Shown here piece after piece: positions 1 to 8,522 of a stretch of DNA of 46,371 bases (position 1 is the first letter of the stretch; each line of letters starts with the position of its first letter). A program made the translations under genes and the position numbers. The notes below the pieces were generated by a model that had not been told where the DNA came from, ran no database searches, and saw only the letters and a list, made by a program, of their open reading frames with translations. The DNA is from Prochlorococcus sp. AG-402-K16 (GTDB lineage: Bacteria > Cyanobacteriota > Cyanobacteriia > PCC-6307 > Cyanobiaceae), in NCBI GenBank assembly GCA_003216795.1, contig QCIH01000011.1, forward strand, positions 1-46,371, given 5' to 3'.

Positions 1-60
1 TATCTTAGATTCAAAAAATAAAAGTATGAATAAAAATTAATTAAAAATATCCAACAAAAA

Positions 61-699
61 ATGAAAATAACAACAAAAACTGAAGCATTAAATATTGTCG
101 AGACCTCTTATTTAGCATCTCTTTCGTCTTTATTATGGGTTGCATTATATTATTTGCCAATTGGAGGCGCTTTATTAAGATTGATTTTACCCCTCCCAAT
201 GATACTGTTGCACTTGAGAAGAGGAACTAAAACTGCATTGGAAGGACTCCTAATACAATTTCTACTTTTATTCATAATTATGGGTCCTGTTAGAGGAACT
301 TTATTTTTATTTCCTTATGGGATCTTGGCTTTTTGGTTGGGCTGGTGTTGGTTTAGAGAAAAAAGTTGGAGATTTAGTGTAACTGTAGGAGTTTTTATTG
401 GAACCCTTGGCTTTTTCGTACGAGTAATAGCATTATCTACGTTGGTTGGTGATAATCTTTGGGTGTTAATTACTAGAGCAAGTTATGGTCTACTAGAAAA
501 ATTCATTGGATTATTAAATTTACCTTTTTCTCCCTCAATTTTAAGTATCCAATTAGGTGCAATTTTTTTAATAATTTTTCAAGAAATAGTTTATGTCTTG
601 ACGGTACATGTAGTTGCATATTCTCTGTTTCCAAGATTTAAATTAAATATCCCAGATCCTCCAAGATTATTAAATGGCTTAGTTGATTTAAATAATTAA
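61..699 (+). CDS. DUF2232 family integral membrane protein
   Basis: This is a 212-residue, strongly hydrophobic protein with about five or six predicted membrane segments (roughly residues 20-55, 58-97, 104-130 and 160-190) and few charged residues. The N-terminal LPIGGALLRLILPLPM stretch and overall pattern fit the DUF2232/YybS-like membrane family, whose function is not established. The ATG at 61 follows an AT-rich stretch. The stop lies 10 bases before the cobT-like gene, so the two are probably co-transcribed. A link to corrinoid or lower-ligand handling is inference from position only. No catalytic motif is visible. Confidence 0.75.
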   Translation: MKITTKTEALNIVETSYLASLSSLLWVALYYLPIGGALLRLILPLPMILLHLRRGTKTALEGLLIQFLLLFIIMGPVRGTLFLFPYGILAFWLGWCWFREKSWRFSVTVGVFIGTLGFFVRVIALSTLVGDNLWVLITRASYGLLEKFIGLLNLPFSPSILSIQLGAIFLIIFQEIVYVLTVHVVAYSLFPRFKLNIPDPPRLLNGLVDLNN

Positions 700-709
700 A
701 AAAGTAAAA

Positions 710-1867
710 ATGTATAGTACAGAATTAGGTATAAATTTTTTTGGAGATGAATCCAACAAAAAAAGACAATTTAATAAGATAGAAATACTAAAGAAGAATA
801 TTAAAAATTTAAAAATATTTCTTGTAATTGCAGGCACTAATACTTCTCAAATTCCAGGTATTTCCGCTGCAGGTATTAGTGCAAAATCAAGGAGAACAAC
901 TGCGCTAGCAGATGCCGAATTTTTGCTTGAGGGTGCTTCAAAAGACCATAAATATAAATTGCCTCTTCTCAATGCAGGAGTAACTCCTGCCCTAATCAGT
1001 CATGTTTGTTCAAAGCTCATCAATATTTATCCAGTTATTGTTCCTCTGGGAATAGGAGAAAAGCCTTATTTTAATCATTTGGTTGTAGAAGATAGAGATA
1101 TGGGCCCATCAAATTGTCTTACTACTGGTAAATCGATGACTAAAGAGAGAGTTTTAAATCTCTATGAAAAAGGTCTTGCGATAGGAAAATCCTTAAAACA
1201 ATCAGTTTTAATTTCTGAATCTGTACCGGGGGGCACCACAACTGCTCAGGCAGTAATGGAAGCTTTTGGGTTGCAGGTGTCTAATTTAGTTGGGAGCAGT
1301 TTATTTAAAACTCCAAGAGAACTGAGAAGACAAGTAGTTAAAAGAGGACTTTTCAATGCAAATTTCAAGGCTGATTTCGACTCTTTTGATGTTGTCGGGG
1401 CGGTAGGTGATCCTTTCCAAGCTTTTTCAATGGGTCTATTAATTGGTGCAAGGTTAGCAAAACAACCTGTAATATTGTCTGGCGGAAGTCAGATGTTAGC
1501 AGTCATTTTGCTTGTATTAGAATTATTAGATGAAAAAAATAAAGATGAATTTATTGAAGATGTTTTTATTGCGACAACTGGGTGGCTTGTAAAAGATAAT
1601 TCTTTAAATGATTTAGTAAATCTAATTAATGAAAAATATGATGTCAAATTATTGGGTTTAGCAAGTCCTTTAAATTTCGAATCTTCAAAATACAAAGAAT
1701 TGAGGGATTATGAATTAGGTCATGTAAAAGAAGGTGTAGGTGCTGGTGGAATATCATTGCTTGCTTTCTTAGATGGATTTAAAAATGAAGAAATAGTTTC
1801 ATTGTGTCAACAAAATCTGGAATTGATGAAGGGCCTAGGTCAAATTTCTTTAGAGAAGGATTGCTGA
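710..1867 (+). CDS. cobT: CobT-like nicotinate-nucleotide-dependent phosphoribosyltransferase
   Basis: The 385-residue product matches the COG2038 family as found in cyanobacteria and archaea. Enzymes of this family activate the lower-ligand base of cobamides by transferring ribose phosphate from nicotinate mononucleotide. A glycine-rich loop ESVPGGTTTAQAV near residues 170-182 parallels the GEMGIGNTT loop of classical CobT, with a Glu in the equivalent place. VGDPFQAFSMG follows near residue 235. Marine picocyanobacteria are known to make pseudocobalamin, with adenine as lower ligand, so the true base may not be dimethylbenzimidazole. It sits between the DUF2232 gene and a solute-binding lipoprotein whose ATG directly abuts the TGA of cobT. 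Confidence 0.88.
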   Translation: MYSTELGINFFGDESNKKRQFNKIEILKKNIKNLKIFLVIAGTNTSQIPGISAAGISAKSRRTTALADAEFLLEGASKDHKYKLPLLNAGVTPALISHVCSKLINIYPVIVPLGIGEKPYFNHLVVEDRDMGPSNCLTTGKSMTKERVLNLYEKGLAIGKSLKQSVLISESVPGGTTTAQAVMEAFGLQVSNLVGSSLFKTPRELRRQVVKRGLFNANFKADFDSFDVVGAVGDPFQAFSMGLLIGARLAKQPVILSGGSQMLAVILLVLELLDEKNKDEFIEDVFIATTGWLVKDNSLNDLVNLINEKYDVKLLGLASPLNFESSKYKELRDYELGHVKEGVGAGGISLLAFLDGFKNEEIVSLCQQNLELMKGLGQISLEKDC

Positions 1868-2866
1868 ATGTTTTCAAAATTTGCAACCAGAAGAGAATTT
1901 TTAAATTGTGGTAAGCTTTCGCTTTTATTTTTCTTAAACTCTTGCAGTAATTTACCTAATAAAGTAAAAATTGCATTACAAAATTCTTTTTATCCAGAAT
2001 CTTTTAAAGATACGATTCCAAAAGATTGGAAGCAGGAAAAAATTAATTTTGAAAATATTCGGCTACAAAAAAATGGAAACACAATTTTCAATTCTGACTT
2101 TACTTTAATAAATGATGGATGGATTTCTAGTATAGATTTTTCAGAATTTGAAAAAATAAATGAATCTGCACTGTTCGAAAATTTGGATAAGAGATCGATA
2201 GATTTTTTGGGAAGTTTTAATCAAAATCAGAGGAGTAAGTTATTTCCTATTGGCGTAGTACCCTATACTATTGTCATTAAAAACAATAAAGAATTAATAA
2301 ATTCAGCCAGAACATCTTGGGATTTTCTTCTTTCTAAAAAATTAACTGGAAAAATTATTTTTCCACAAAGTTCCAGAATAATATTGTCAATTGCTCAAAA
2401 AATTAATTCATCTAATTCTTTAAAAAAACTCAAAAGCCAAGCAATGTTATTTGATGATAAAAATATGCTCAATTGGTTGATTAATTCTGATGCTTGTGTC
2501 GCAATAGTTCCTTATAGTCTTTGTTCAAAATATTTAAAAATAGATCCAAGGCTTTCTTTAGTTTTTCCAAGCCAAGGAGTACCTTTGATGTGGCATTTTC
2601 TACTTAGTCGATCAAATCTAAATAATGCTATATTAATTCAATGGATTAAATCTTTAGAAAATAAATCAATAGTAGATAAATTAGTAAGCCAGGGTTGGTA
2701 TCTTCCATTCAATAGTGATTATTTGCAAAGTAAATATAAATCTGAAATATTCCCCACCTCAGGACCTTCTGAGAAATGTTGGCAAAATAGTTGGTCTTTC
2801 CCTGTCTTAACAAATGAACAAAAAATTAATCTTGAAAATATCTGGAATGAGTCCTTATCCCCATAA
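1868..2866 (+). CDS. Putative Tat-exported lipoprotein, type 2 periplasmic solute-binding protein
   Basis: The 332-residue protein starts immediately after the cobT stop. Its N-terminus carries a twin-arginine motif TRREFL (residues 7-12), a short hydrophobic stretch and a lipobox LNSC with Cys26, so export by Tat and lipid attachment are predicted. The rest resembles, weakly, the PotD/FutA type of extracellular binding protein (hinged two-lobe fold). No ligand-binding residues can be assigned. No permease or ATPase lies beside it. The only import permease in the window, the FutB type at 44547-46085, is 42 kb away. The substrate is unknown; iron, polyamine or another small ligand are all possible. 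Confidence 0.6.
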   Translation: MFSKFATRREFLNCGKLSLLFFLNSCSNLPNKVKIALQNSFYPESFKDTIPKDWKQEKINFENIRLQKNGNTIFNSDFTLINDGWISSIDFSEFEKINESALFENLDKRSIDFLGSFNQNQRSKLFPIGVVPYTIVIKNNKELINSARTSWDFLLSKKLTGKIIFPQSSRIILSIAQKINSSNSLKKLKSQAMLFDDKNMLNWLINSDACVAIVPYSLCSKYLKIDPRLSLVFPSQGVPLMWHFLLSRSNLNNAILIQWIKSLENKSIVDKLVSQGWYLPFNSDYLQSKYKSEIFPTSGPSEKCWQNSWSFPVLTNEQKINLENIWNESLSP

Positions 2867-3997
2867 TCTTTTTGTAGGATTTTCAATTAATAAGTTATGA
2901 GTTTCCTTTAATAAATTTGGTATATCTAATTTACTAGGACACCTAGGAACACATTCATTACATTCTTGACAAAATGAGGAATTTTTTTGTTCCCACCAGT
3001 GGCCAGCTTTTCCTATTAAATTGTATCTTTCTTTTGAAAATTCTAATTGGCCATAACCAATAGATATATTTCTTAAACGAAGTATTTCTGGAATAGGCAC
3101 TTCATTTGGACATGGAAGACAAGATCTACATTGTTCACATTTGGTTGAGTTTAACCTTTCATTAGAAACTTCCTCAATTTTATTCAGGGCGCTTTTTTCA
3201 AGTTTTGTAAGCTTCTCGAATGAGTTTCTAAGTTTATGAGCAAATTCAAAATCTTTTTTGTTTGTCGCTCCCAAGGATAAAGTTGTAATGCCTTTTGCCA
3301 GCAGAAATCGATACGCTAATTCTAATGGATGAAAAGGCTTAGAGGCCTCTATCAAAATATCACTTGGAGAATACAATCTACCGCCTTTATCAGCAGGTGA
3401 TATTGCTAAAACTCCCATACCTTTTTTTATAGCTTCCTCTGCTAAAGCAATCTTAGATTGATCTAGATAATGTAAATGAAGACTACAAAAAGTAAAAACT
3501 TCACAGTTAATTGCATCTTTAATTAGTGAATAACTTCCGTGAGAACTAAAACCAACTTGATCAACTAGTTCCTTCTCAAGTATCCAAGATATGAATTTCT
3601 TACCTTCTCCAGCAAGAACCCAATCTAAATGTTGTTTTAAGTTGAGTCCGTGAATTGCAAGATTATTAATTTTCTCACGATTTAAATTTTTAAGAGACTT
3701 TTTAAAATTATTTTTTAAAAAGTCAAAATCACCCTTTGGTAAAATTTTGGAAGTAATCACCCAATTCTTTTCTTTTATATTCTCTTCTATTGCTAATTTT
3801 TTTATTGAATTTCCAATAAGTGATTCAGCATCACCATAAGAGGGTGCTGTTTCTATGTGGTTAATTCCTACATAATATGCATTTTTTATTATGCTATACA
3901 TTTTTTCGAGACTTTCAGTTGCTCGCATTGTCCCTAAAGTGAATAAGCTAACTTTCGCCCCTCTACCAAATGATCTTTTTTGTGAATTTATAATCAT
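2855..3997 (-). CDS. Aldo/keto reductase with C-terminal double 4Fe-4S ferredoxin domain
   Basis: The 380-residue protein has an N-terminal aldo/keto reductase barrel (about residues 10-270) and a C-terminal ferredoxin-like part with two cysteine clusters, CEQCRSCLPCP and CQECNECVPRCP. This is the COG1453-type architecture. In the barrel, the usual catalytic Asp in the DTAxxYG motif is Glu (HIETAPSYG, Glu49, Tyr54); the Lys in ITSKI and the His in LAIHGLN are kept. The substrate is unknown, and the clusters suggest electron exchange with ferredoxin. It is convergent with the solute-binding protein gene and overlaps its 3' end by 12 bases. Confidence 0.85.
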   Translation of the reverse strand: MIINSQKRSFGRGAKVSLFTLGTMRATESLEKMYSIIKNAYYVGINHIETAPSYGDAESLIGNSIKKLAIEENIKEKNWVITSKILPKGDFDFLKNNFKKSLKNLNREKINNLAIHGLNLKQHLDWVLAGEGKKFISWILEKELVDQVGFSSHGSYSLIKDAINCEVFTFCSLHLHYLDQSKIALAEEAIKKGMGVLAISPADKGGRLYSPSDILIEASKPFHPLELAYRFLLAKGITTLSLGATNKKDFEFAHKLRNSFEKLTKLEKSALNKIEEVSNERLNSTKCEQCRSCLPCPNEVPIPEILRLRNISIGYGQLEFSKERYNLIGKAGHWWEQKNSSFCQECNECVPRCPSKLDIPNLLKETHNLLIENPTKRLWG

Positions 3998-4109
3998 CTA
4001 AATATGATCAATTTCTTTTTATTTACTCTTTAATTTATTTATAGTTGAAAATCATTTAAAGTAAATTAAAGTAAATACAAAATTTTGCAAAAATATTTTT
4101 CTTAAATCT

Positions 4110-4763
4110 ATGTTTACAGGAATAATTCAATCAGTTGGAAAACTAAGACAAGAAAAAAATTTTTTAGAAATTGAGATTCTAGATAATTTATTTGACATGG
4201 CAATCGGTGACAGCATAGCTGTTGATGGAATTTGTTTGACAGTAAAAGAGATTTTTCAAAATAAATTTACCGTTGATGTTAGTGAGGAGACACTAAAAAA
4301 AACAACTTTAGGAGTAAAGTCGAACCTGAATCAGATTGTTAATTTGGAGCCCGCTCTTAGATTGTCTGACCGTCTAGGAGGACATATAGTCAGTGGACAT
4401 GTTGATGGCCTTGGAACAGTTGAGAATATTGAAAAATTAGAGAAATCATGGCTTCTATCTATAAAGTGGAAAAATAATAATTTTTCGAAATATGTAGTTA
4501 ATAAAGGCAGTATTTGTGTCAATGGTATAAGTCTTACAATTGCAAAATATGAGCAGGAAGGAGAAATATTTACTATTGCGATAATTCCTCATACTTGGCA
4601 TAACACAAATCTGAATAAATTAAATGTCGGTGACAGCGTAAACCTTGAGGCAGATGCACTAATTAAATATGTAGAGAAATTACTTTTATTTAATAAAAAT
4701 AATAATCAAGATTTATCTTCAAATAACATTTCTTCGGAATGGCTTAAAGAAAACGGTTGGTAA
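4110..4763 (+). CDS. ribE: Riboflavin synthase alpha subunit
   Basis: The enzyme dismutates two 6,7-dimethyl-8-ribityllumazine molecules to riboflavin and the pyrimidine precursor. The 217-residue length fits the family. MFTGIIQSVG at the N-terminus is diagnostic. Two lumazine-binding repeats are visible, with VDGICLTV and GHIVSGHVDGLG in the first half and VNGISLTIA and HTWHNTNL in the second. The C-terminal part from about residue 185 is Asn/Lys/Ser-rich and looks variable. It is a single gene, divergent from the reductase and convergent with the cyAbrB gene 10 bases downstream. Confidence 0.95.
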   Translation: MFTGIIQSVGKLRQEKNFLEIEILDNLFDMAIGDSIAVDGICLTVKEIFQNKFTVDVSEETLKKTTLGVKSNLNQIVNLEPALRLSDRLGGHIVSGHVDGLGTVENIEKLEKSWLLSIKWKNNNFSKYVVNKGSICVNGISLTIAKYEQEGEIFTIAIIPHTWHNTNLNKLNVGDSVNLEADALIKYVEKLLLFNKNNNQDLSSNNISSEWLKENGW

Positions 4764-4773
4764 AACATATTTT

Positions 4774-5127
4774 TTAATTTAATGGAATTAGATAAATTGT
4801 TTTTGACTCTTTTTTAAGATTGATTTTAAATTCCTGACCAGGTTCTAGACCTAATTTTTTGGTGTAAGCATGACCAATTAATAGGTTTCCATTGCCATGA
4901 ACTTTGGTTTTGAATTCTGTCTGTCTGCCTCTTGAAGCTCTATTGCCATTTTTTCCCTGACGACCATTTCCTATTTTGTAACCCTTAGCTTCGATAAGCG
5001 CCCTATAAAAACTTTTTCTTAAGATTCTTCCGCTAGGACCAATGTAACCACAACCTTTTGCTATCTCTTCTTCAGATTTTTTACTTAATAATTTTGCTTT
5101 TTCAAGAAGTTCTTTTCCTTCAAGCAT
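4774..5127 (-). CDS. cyAbrB family transcriptional regulator
   Basis: The 117-residue protein matches the cyanobacterial AbrB-like family. It has an N-terminal region with GCGYIGPSGRILRKSFYRAL and AKGYKIGNG, and a C-terminal AbrB-type swapped-hairpin region around GNLLIGHAYTKKLGLEPGQ. Family members in model cyanobacteria act as global DNA-binding regulators of carbon, nitrogen and redox genes, and the C-terminal AbrB domain is the usual cyanobacterial arrangement. The target genes here are not visible. It is a single gene, 97 bases upstream of the ctaE stop on the same strand, so it lies downstream of the oxidase operon and could be reached by read-through. Confidence 0.85.
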   Translation of the reverse strand: MLEGKELLEKAKLLSKKSEEEIAKGCGYIGPSGRILRKSFYRALIEAKGYKIGNGRQGKNGNRASRGRQTEFKTKVHGNGNLLIGHAYTKKLGLEPGQEFKINLKKESKTIYLIPLN

Positions 5128-5224
5128 TATCTGACAAATTTCTAATTATATATTCTTACTAAAAAGGAGAACTGTGGCAATATAAATTAATAAAAAATAT
5201 ATTTAATTTTTTAAATTTAGTTTT

Positions 5225-5827
5225 TTATAAAAGATATAAGATAATAAATAAAATAACCCATATTCCATCTACAAAATGCCAGTACAATTCAACAGCTTCC
5301 AATGGGAACATATTTTGACTAGTTAATCTTCCACCATTTATTCTTGATTGCCAAGCAATAATTAAAATCATTAAAGTGCCTAAAGTGACATGTAATCCAT
5401 GAAAACCAGTAAGAGCATAAAAAGTACTTGCGAATAAGTTATCGGTTAATCCAAAAGGTAAATGAAAATATTCAAATAATTGACATATTAAAAATATAAT
5501 TCCGAGAAAAGCAGTGATAAATAACCATTTTTGGGAATCAGAGTTTTTATCTTTTAAAAGTGCTTTGCCTGCTTTATGGAAAGTTGCACTACTAACAAGT
5601 AACAAAATTGTATTGAGTGTAGGTATTGGTAGTTCTAATTCATAAATAGCACCATCAGGTAATGGATTAACTGCTTTATAAGTTAAATAAGCAGCAAAGA
5701 ATCCAGCAAAAGTCATTCCGTCCGCAATTAGGAAAGTTATAAGACCAAACATTCTGAAGTCTTCATGAGTTTCATTAACTTCAGAATTATTTTTTTGAAT
5801 TTCTTTTGAGCTATCTAGAGTTGTCAT
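5225..5827 (-). CDS. ctaE: Cytochrome c oxidase subunit III
   Basis: The 200-residue membrane protein has five predicted helices, consistent with the short bacterial CtaE form. MFGLITFLIADGMTFAGFF near the N-terminus, TGFHGLHVTLGTL in the middle and EAVELYWHFVDGIWVILF at the C-terminus are typical subunit III signatures. The protein supports proton uptake and stability of the aa3 oxidase in thylakoid or plasma membrane. It is the last gene of ctaC-ctaD-ctaE, starting 6 bases after the ctaD stop. The first 25 residues are polar and cytoplasmic. Confidence 0.96.
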   Translation of the reverse strand: MTTLDSSKEIQKNNSEVNETHEDFRMFGLITFLIADGMTFAGFFAAYLTYKAVNPLPDGAIYELELPIPTLNTILLLVSSATFHKAGKALLKDKNSDSQKWLFITAFLGIIFLICQLFEYFHLPFGLTDNLFASTFYALTGFHGLHVTLGTLMILIIAWQSRINGGRLTSQNMFPLEAVELYWHFVDGIWVILFIILYLL

Positions 5828-5833
5828 ATGTTT

Positions 5834-7459
5834 TTATTTTATTTCAGAAATTTCTTTACCATAACCATAAGGTTCTTCAACTAACGGGGCTTCTCCTTCC
5901 CAATTTTCAACTGGAGGTGGAGAAGATGTTAACCATTCAGGTGTAAGAGCATTCCAAGGGTTATCTCCAGCAACTATTCCATCCCTCAAACTAAGGAAAA
6001 CATTAATTAAAAAAGGAATTGTGCTTATTGCCATCAAAAGAGCACCAAGACTACTAATTTGATTGACGAACTGGAATTGAGGATCATATTCTGCAACTCT
6101 TCTCGGCATTCCATTTAAACCAAGCCAATGTTGAGGGGCAAAGCACAAGTTAAATCCAATGAAGGTGATGATAAAATGTAAAATTCCCAATTTTTCACTC
6201 AGCATTTTTCCAGTTACTTTGGGGAACCAATGATATATCGATGAGAAAATAATAAAAACAGTCCCCCCATAAACTATGTAGTGAAAATGGGCTACAACGA
6301 AATATGTATCATGAACGTGAATATCAAAAGGGACCTGTGCCAAAGCAACTCCTGTAATACCTCCAAAAACAAAATTTATAATAAATCCGCAAGAGAATAA
6401 CATTGCGCTATTGATGGAAATTTTACCTCCCCATAATGTTGCAACCCAATTGAAAAATTTTATCCCTGTTGGAACAGCAATAAATGCTGTCGCGATAGTA
6501 AAGAACAATCTCATCCAAGGAGGAGTTCCACTTGTAAACATATGATGAGCCCAAACAACTAAACCTAAAACAACTATCCCCATTATTGAAAAAACCATTG
6601 TTGTATATCCAAAAAGTGGTTTTCTAGCATGTACAGGAAGTATTTCACTTACTAAACCAAATGCAGGAAGTACCATAATGTAAACAGCTGGATGAGAATA
6701 AAACCAAAATAAATGCTGATAGACTACGACATTACCACCTAAAACAGGATTGAAAAACCCTGTATTAGCGATGATATCAAAGCTAAGTAAGATTAAAGTC
6801 CCTGCTAAAACAGGAGTTGATAAAACAACTAATAGACTTGTGCCAAGCATTGCCCAGCAATACATTGGCAATTGCATGAGTTTTAATCCCGGCCTTCTTA
6901 ATTTAATAATGGTGGCGATAAAGTTTATGCCACCAAATATAGAACTCCCTCCAAGTAAAAGAACGCTCAGAATCCAAATTATTTGACCTGATTGAGGAGT
7001 AGTTATGCTTAAGGGCGGATAAGCCGTCCATCCGGCCTGAGCAGCACCTTCTACAAAATAGCTTGCTACAAGCATCAAACCAGAAGGAGGAATTAACCAA
7101 AAAGCTACAGCATTTAAGCGCGGGAATGCCATATCTCTTGCACCTACATAGAATGGGATTAAATAATTTCCAAAAGCACCGTTGACTACAGGCACTATCC
7201 AAAGGAATATCATTATTGTTCCATGCAGGGTTAAAACTTGGTTATAAACATCTCTTGGCATAAAATCAGACATTGGACTAGCCAGTTCAATTCTTATGGC
7301 GCTCGCCAAGGTTCCTCCTATTAAATAGAAAAGAAAACCGCAGACTAAGTATTGTATCCCGATTACTTTATGATCAAGGCTAAAACTAAAGTATCTAAGA
7401 AAACCTTTAGGTTGAAGGCTTTCATTATTAGTTTTTTGTGGATCAATTGATATTGTCAT
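5834..7459 (-). CDS. ctaD: Cytochrome c oxidase subunit I
   Basis: The 541-residue protein has twelve predicted membrane helices and is the catalytic subunit, reducing O2 to water at the heme a3-CuB centre. Visible signatures are LTLHGTIMIF (low-spin heme ligand region), SHPAVYIMVLP, which holds the cross-linked His-Tyr pair and a CuB ligand, WAHHMFTSG with the two further CuB His residues, and HDTYFVVAHFHYIVYGG with heme a and a3 ligands. It is an A-type heme-copper oxidase and the length is normal. Its ATG overlaps the ctaC TGA by 4 bases, so translation is probably coupled. Confidence 0.98.
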   Translation of the reverse strand: MTISIDPQKTNNESLQPKGFLRYFSFSLDHKVIGIQYLVCGFLFYLIGGTLASAIRIELASPMSDFMPRDVYNQVLTLHGTIMIFLWIVPVVNGAFGNYLIPFYVGARDMAFPRLNAVAFWLIPPSGLMLVASYFVEGAAQAGWTAYPPLSITTPQSGQIIWILSVLLLGGSSIFGGINFIATIIKLRRPGLKLMQLPMYCWAMLGTSLLVVLSTPVLAGTLILLSFDIIANTGFFNPVLGGNVVVYQHLFWFYSHPAVYIMVLPAFGLVSEILPVHARKPLFGYTTMVFSIMGIVVLGLVVWAHHMFTSGTPPWMRLFFTIATAFIAVPTGIKFFNWVATLWGGKISINSAMLFSCGFIINFVFGGITGVALAQVPFDIHVHDTYFVVAHFHYIVYGGTVFIIFSSIYHWFPKVTGKMLSEKLGILHFIITFIGFNLCFAPQHWLGLNGMPRRVAEYDPQFQFVNQISSLGALLMAISTIPFLINVFLSLRDGIVAGDNPWNALTPEWLTSSPPPVENWEGEAPLVEEPYGYGKEISEIK

Positions 7460-8259
7460 AAATTTACCTCTGGTTTTTTATTTTTGTTAAACCATTCGTT
7501 GTAATCAGATTCTTCTTCAACAATTATGGAGGCTCTCATTCCTCCATGATATGGGCCACATAATTCTGCGCAAATTATCGGATATTTTCCTACTTTCGTA
7601 GGAGTGAAATTTAGAATAGTAGGTTGCCCAGGAATAATATCCTGTTTAATTCTGAATTCTGGCACCCAAAAAGCATGAATGACATCTTTGGATTCCATCT
7701 TCATTGATACTTTTTGATCAACAGGTACGTGTAGTTCTCCTGATATAAAATTGCCCTTGGGATAATTGAATAGAAATGCAAATTGCATAGCTGAAACTTC
7801 AATTGATAAATTATTTATTGCTATTTCATTATCAGAAGTTTGACTTATTCCAGCCCATATTTTTTCAGTGTTAGAACCCATCATTTCGTGGTTATGATTT
7901 AGTTCTTTCATCCCTCCCATTCGATCGTAGATGTTGTAGCTATATAAACCTATTAACAAAACAATTATTGAAGGAATAATTGTCCATACAATTTCTAAGC
8001 TTAAATTTCCCTCTAAAGCTATACCATCTCCTATCTGATCATTCCTTTTCCTAAACTTAAATAAGCTATAAATAACAGCTATTGTCATTCCTATAAAAAT
8101 AATTAATCCAATGATGAAAAGAATTTTAAAAAGTTCATCGTAAATTGGTGCATTAATACTTGCTTCCGCTGGGAGCAAATTTACATTAAAACCAATCCAA
8201 AAAGATATAGCAAAAACGAGTGAAATAATTAGTATTAAATAAATGTTTTTATTTAACAA
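7456..8259 (-). CDS. ctaC: Cytochrome c oxidase subunit II with CuA site
   Basis: The 267-residue protein has two N-terminal membrane helices and a periplasmic or lumenal cupredoxin domain. CAELCGPYHGGM near the C-terminus carries the two Cys, the His and the Met of the dinuclear CuA site, with a further His in DVIHAFWVPEF, so the oxidase takes electrons from a c-type cytochrome or plastocyanin rather than quinol. An unusual Met/His-rich stretch, MGGMKELNHNHEMMG, lies between the second helix and the cupredoxin domain. The only plausible start is TTG at 8259, because an in-frame TAG occurs three codons upstream and no ATG precedes the first helix. Confidence 0.96.
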   Translation of the reverse strand: MLNKNIYLILIISLVFAISFWIGFNVNLLPAEASINAPIYDELFKILFIIGLIIFIGMTIAVIYSLFKFRKRNDQIGDGIALEGNLSLEIVWTIIPSIIVLLIGLYSYNIYDRMGGMKELNHNHEMMGSNTEKIWAGISQTSDNEIAINNLSIEVSAMQFAFLFNYPKGNFISGELHVPVDQKVSMKMESKDVIHAFWVPEFRIKQDIIPGQPTILNFTPTKVGKYPIICAELCGPYHGGMRASIIVEEESDYNEWFNKNKKPEVNL

Positions 8260-8522
8260 TTGTTCTCTAAAAATTTGTATTTATATTCTCAAGATATTCA
8301 ATTTTTTTAATCCTGCATCCTTTGTTAAAAGAAAAACATTTAAATTCACAACTTCTTAAGATTTATAAAATAAAAGGCGTATTATTAATAACTTTTTAGA
8401 GTTAATTGTCAGGGAAAAAAGATTAAATTAGTAAATTATTTTTTAAATTAAACATATTAATTTTTAATTAATGTTTGGTTTTTGAATCTAATTTATTATG
8501 CAAAATAATAGGTTTTATCCAT
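8260..8522. promoter_or_regulatory. Divergent ctaC/ctaA intergenic region
   Basis: This AT-rich gap of about 263 bases separates the two oxidase-related operons and should hold both promoters. I could not assign a -35/-10 pair with confidence. An imperfect inverted repeat at 8450-8476 (AAACA, a 2-base bulge, TTAATT, a short T loop, AATTAA, TGTTT) lies upstream of ctaA. It may be an operator or simply low-complexity AT sequence. Confidence 0.35.

Noticed and set aside
6750..7202. Open frames overlapping ctaD on both strands (6750-6986 and 6903-7202)
   Set aside because: ctaD is unambiguous here; these frames have no recognisable motif.
8475..8522. Longer ctaA start at TTG 8475
   Set aside because: It sits inside an AT inverted repeat, has no ribosome site and adds residues without a family match; TTG at 8523 has an AGG about 10 bases upstream.
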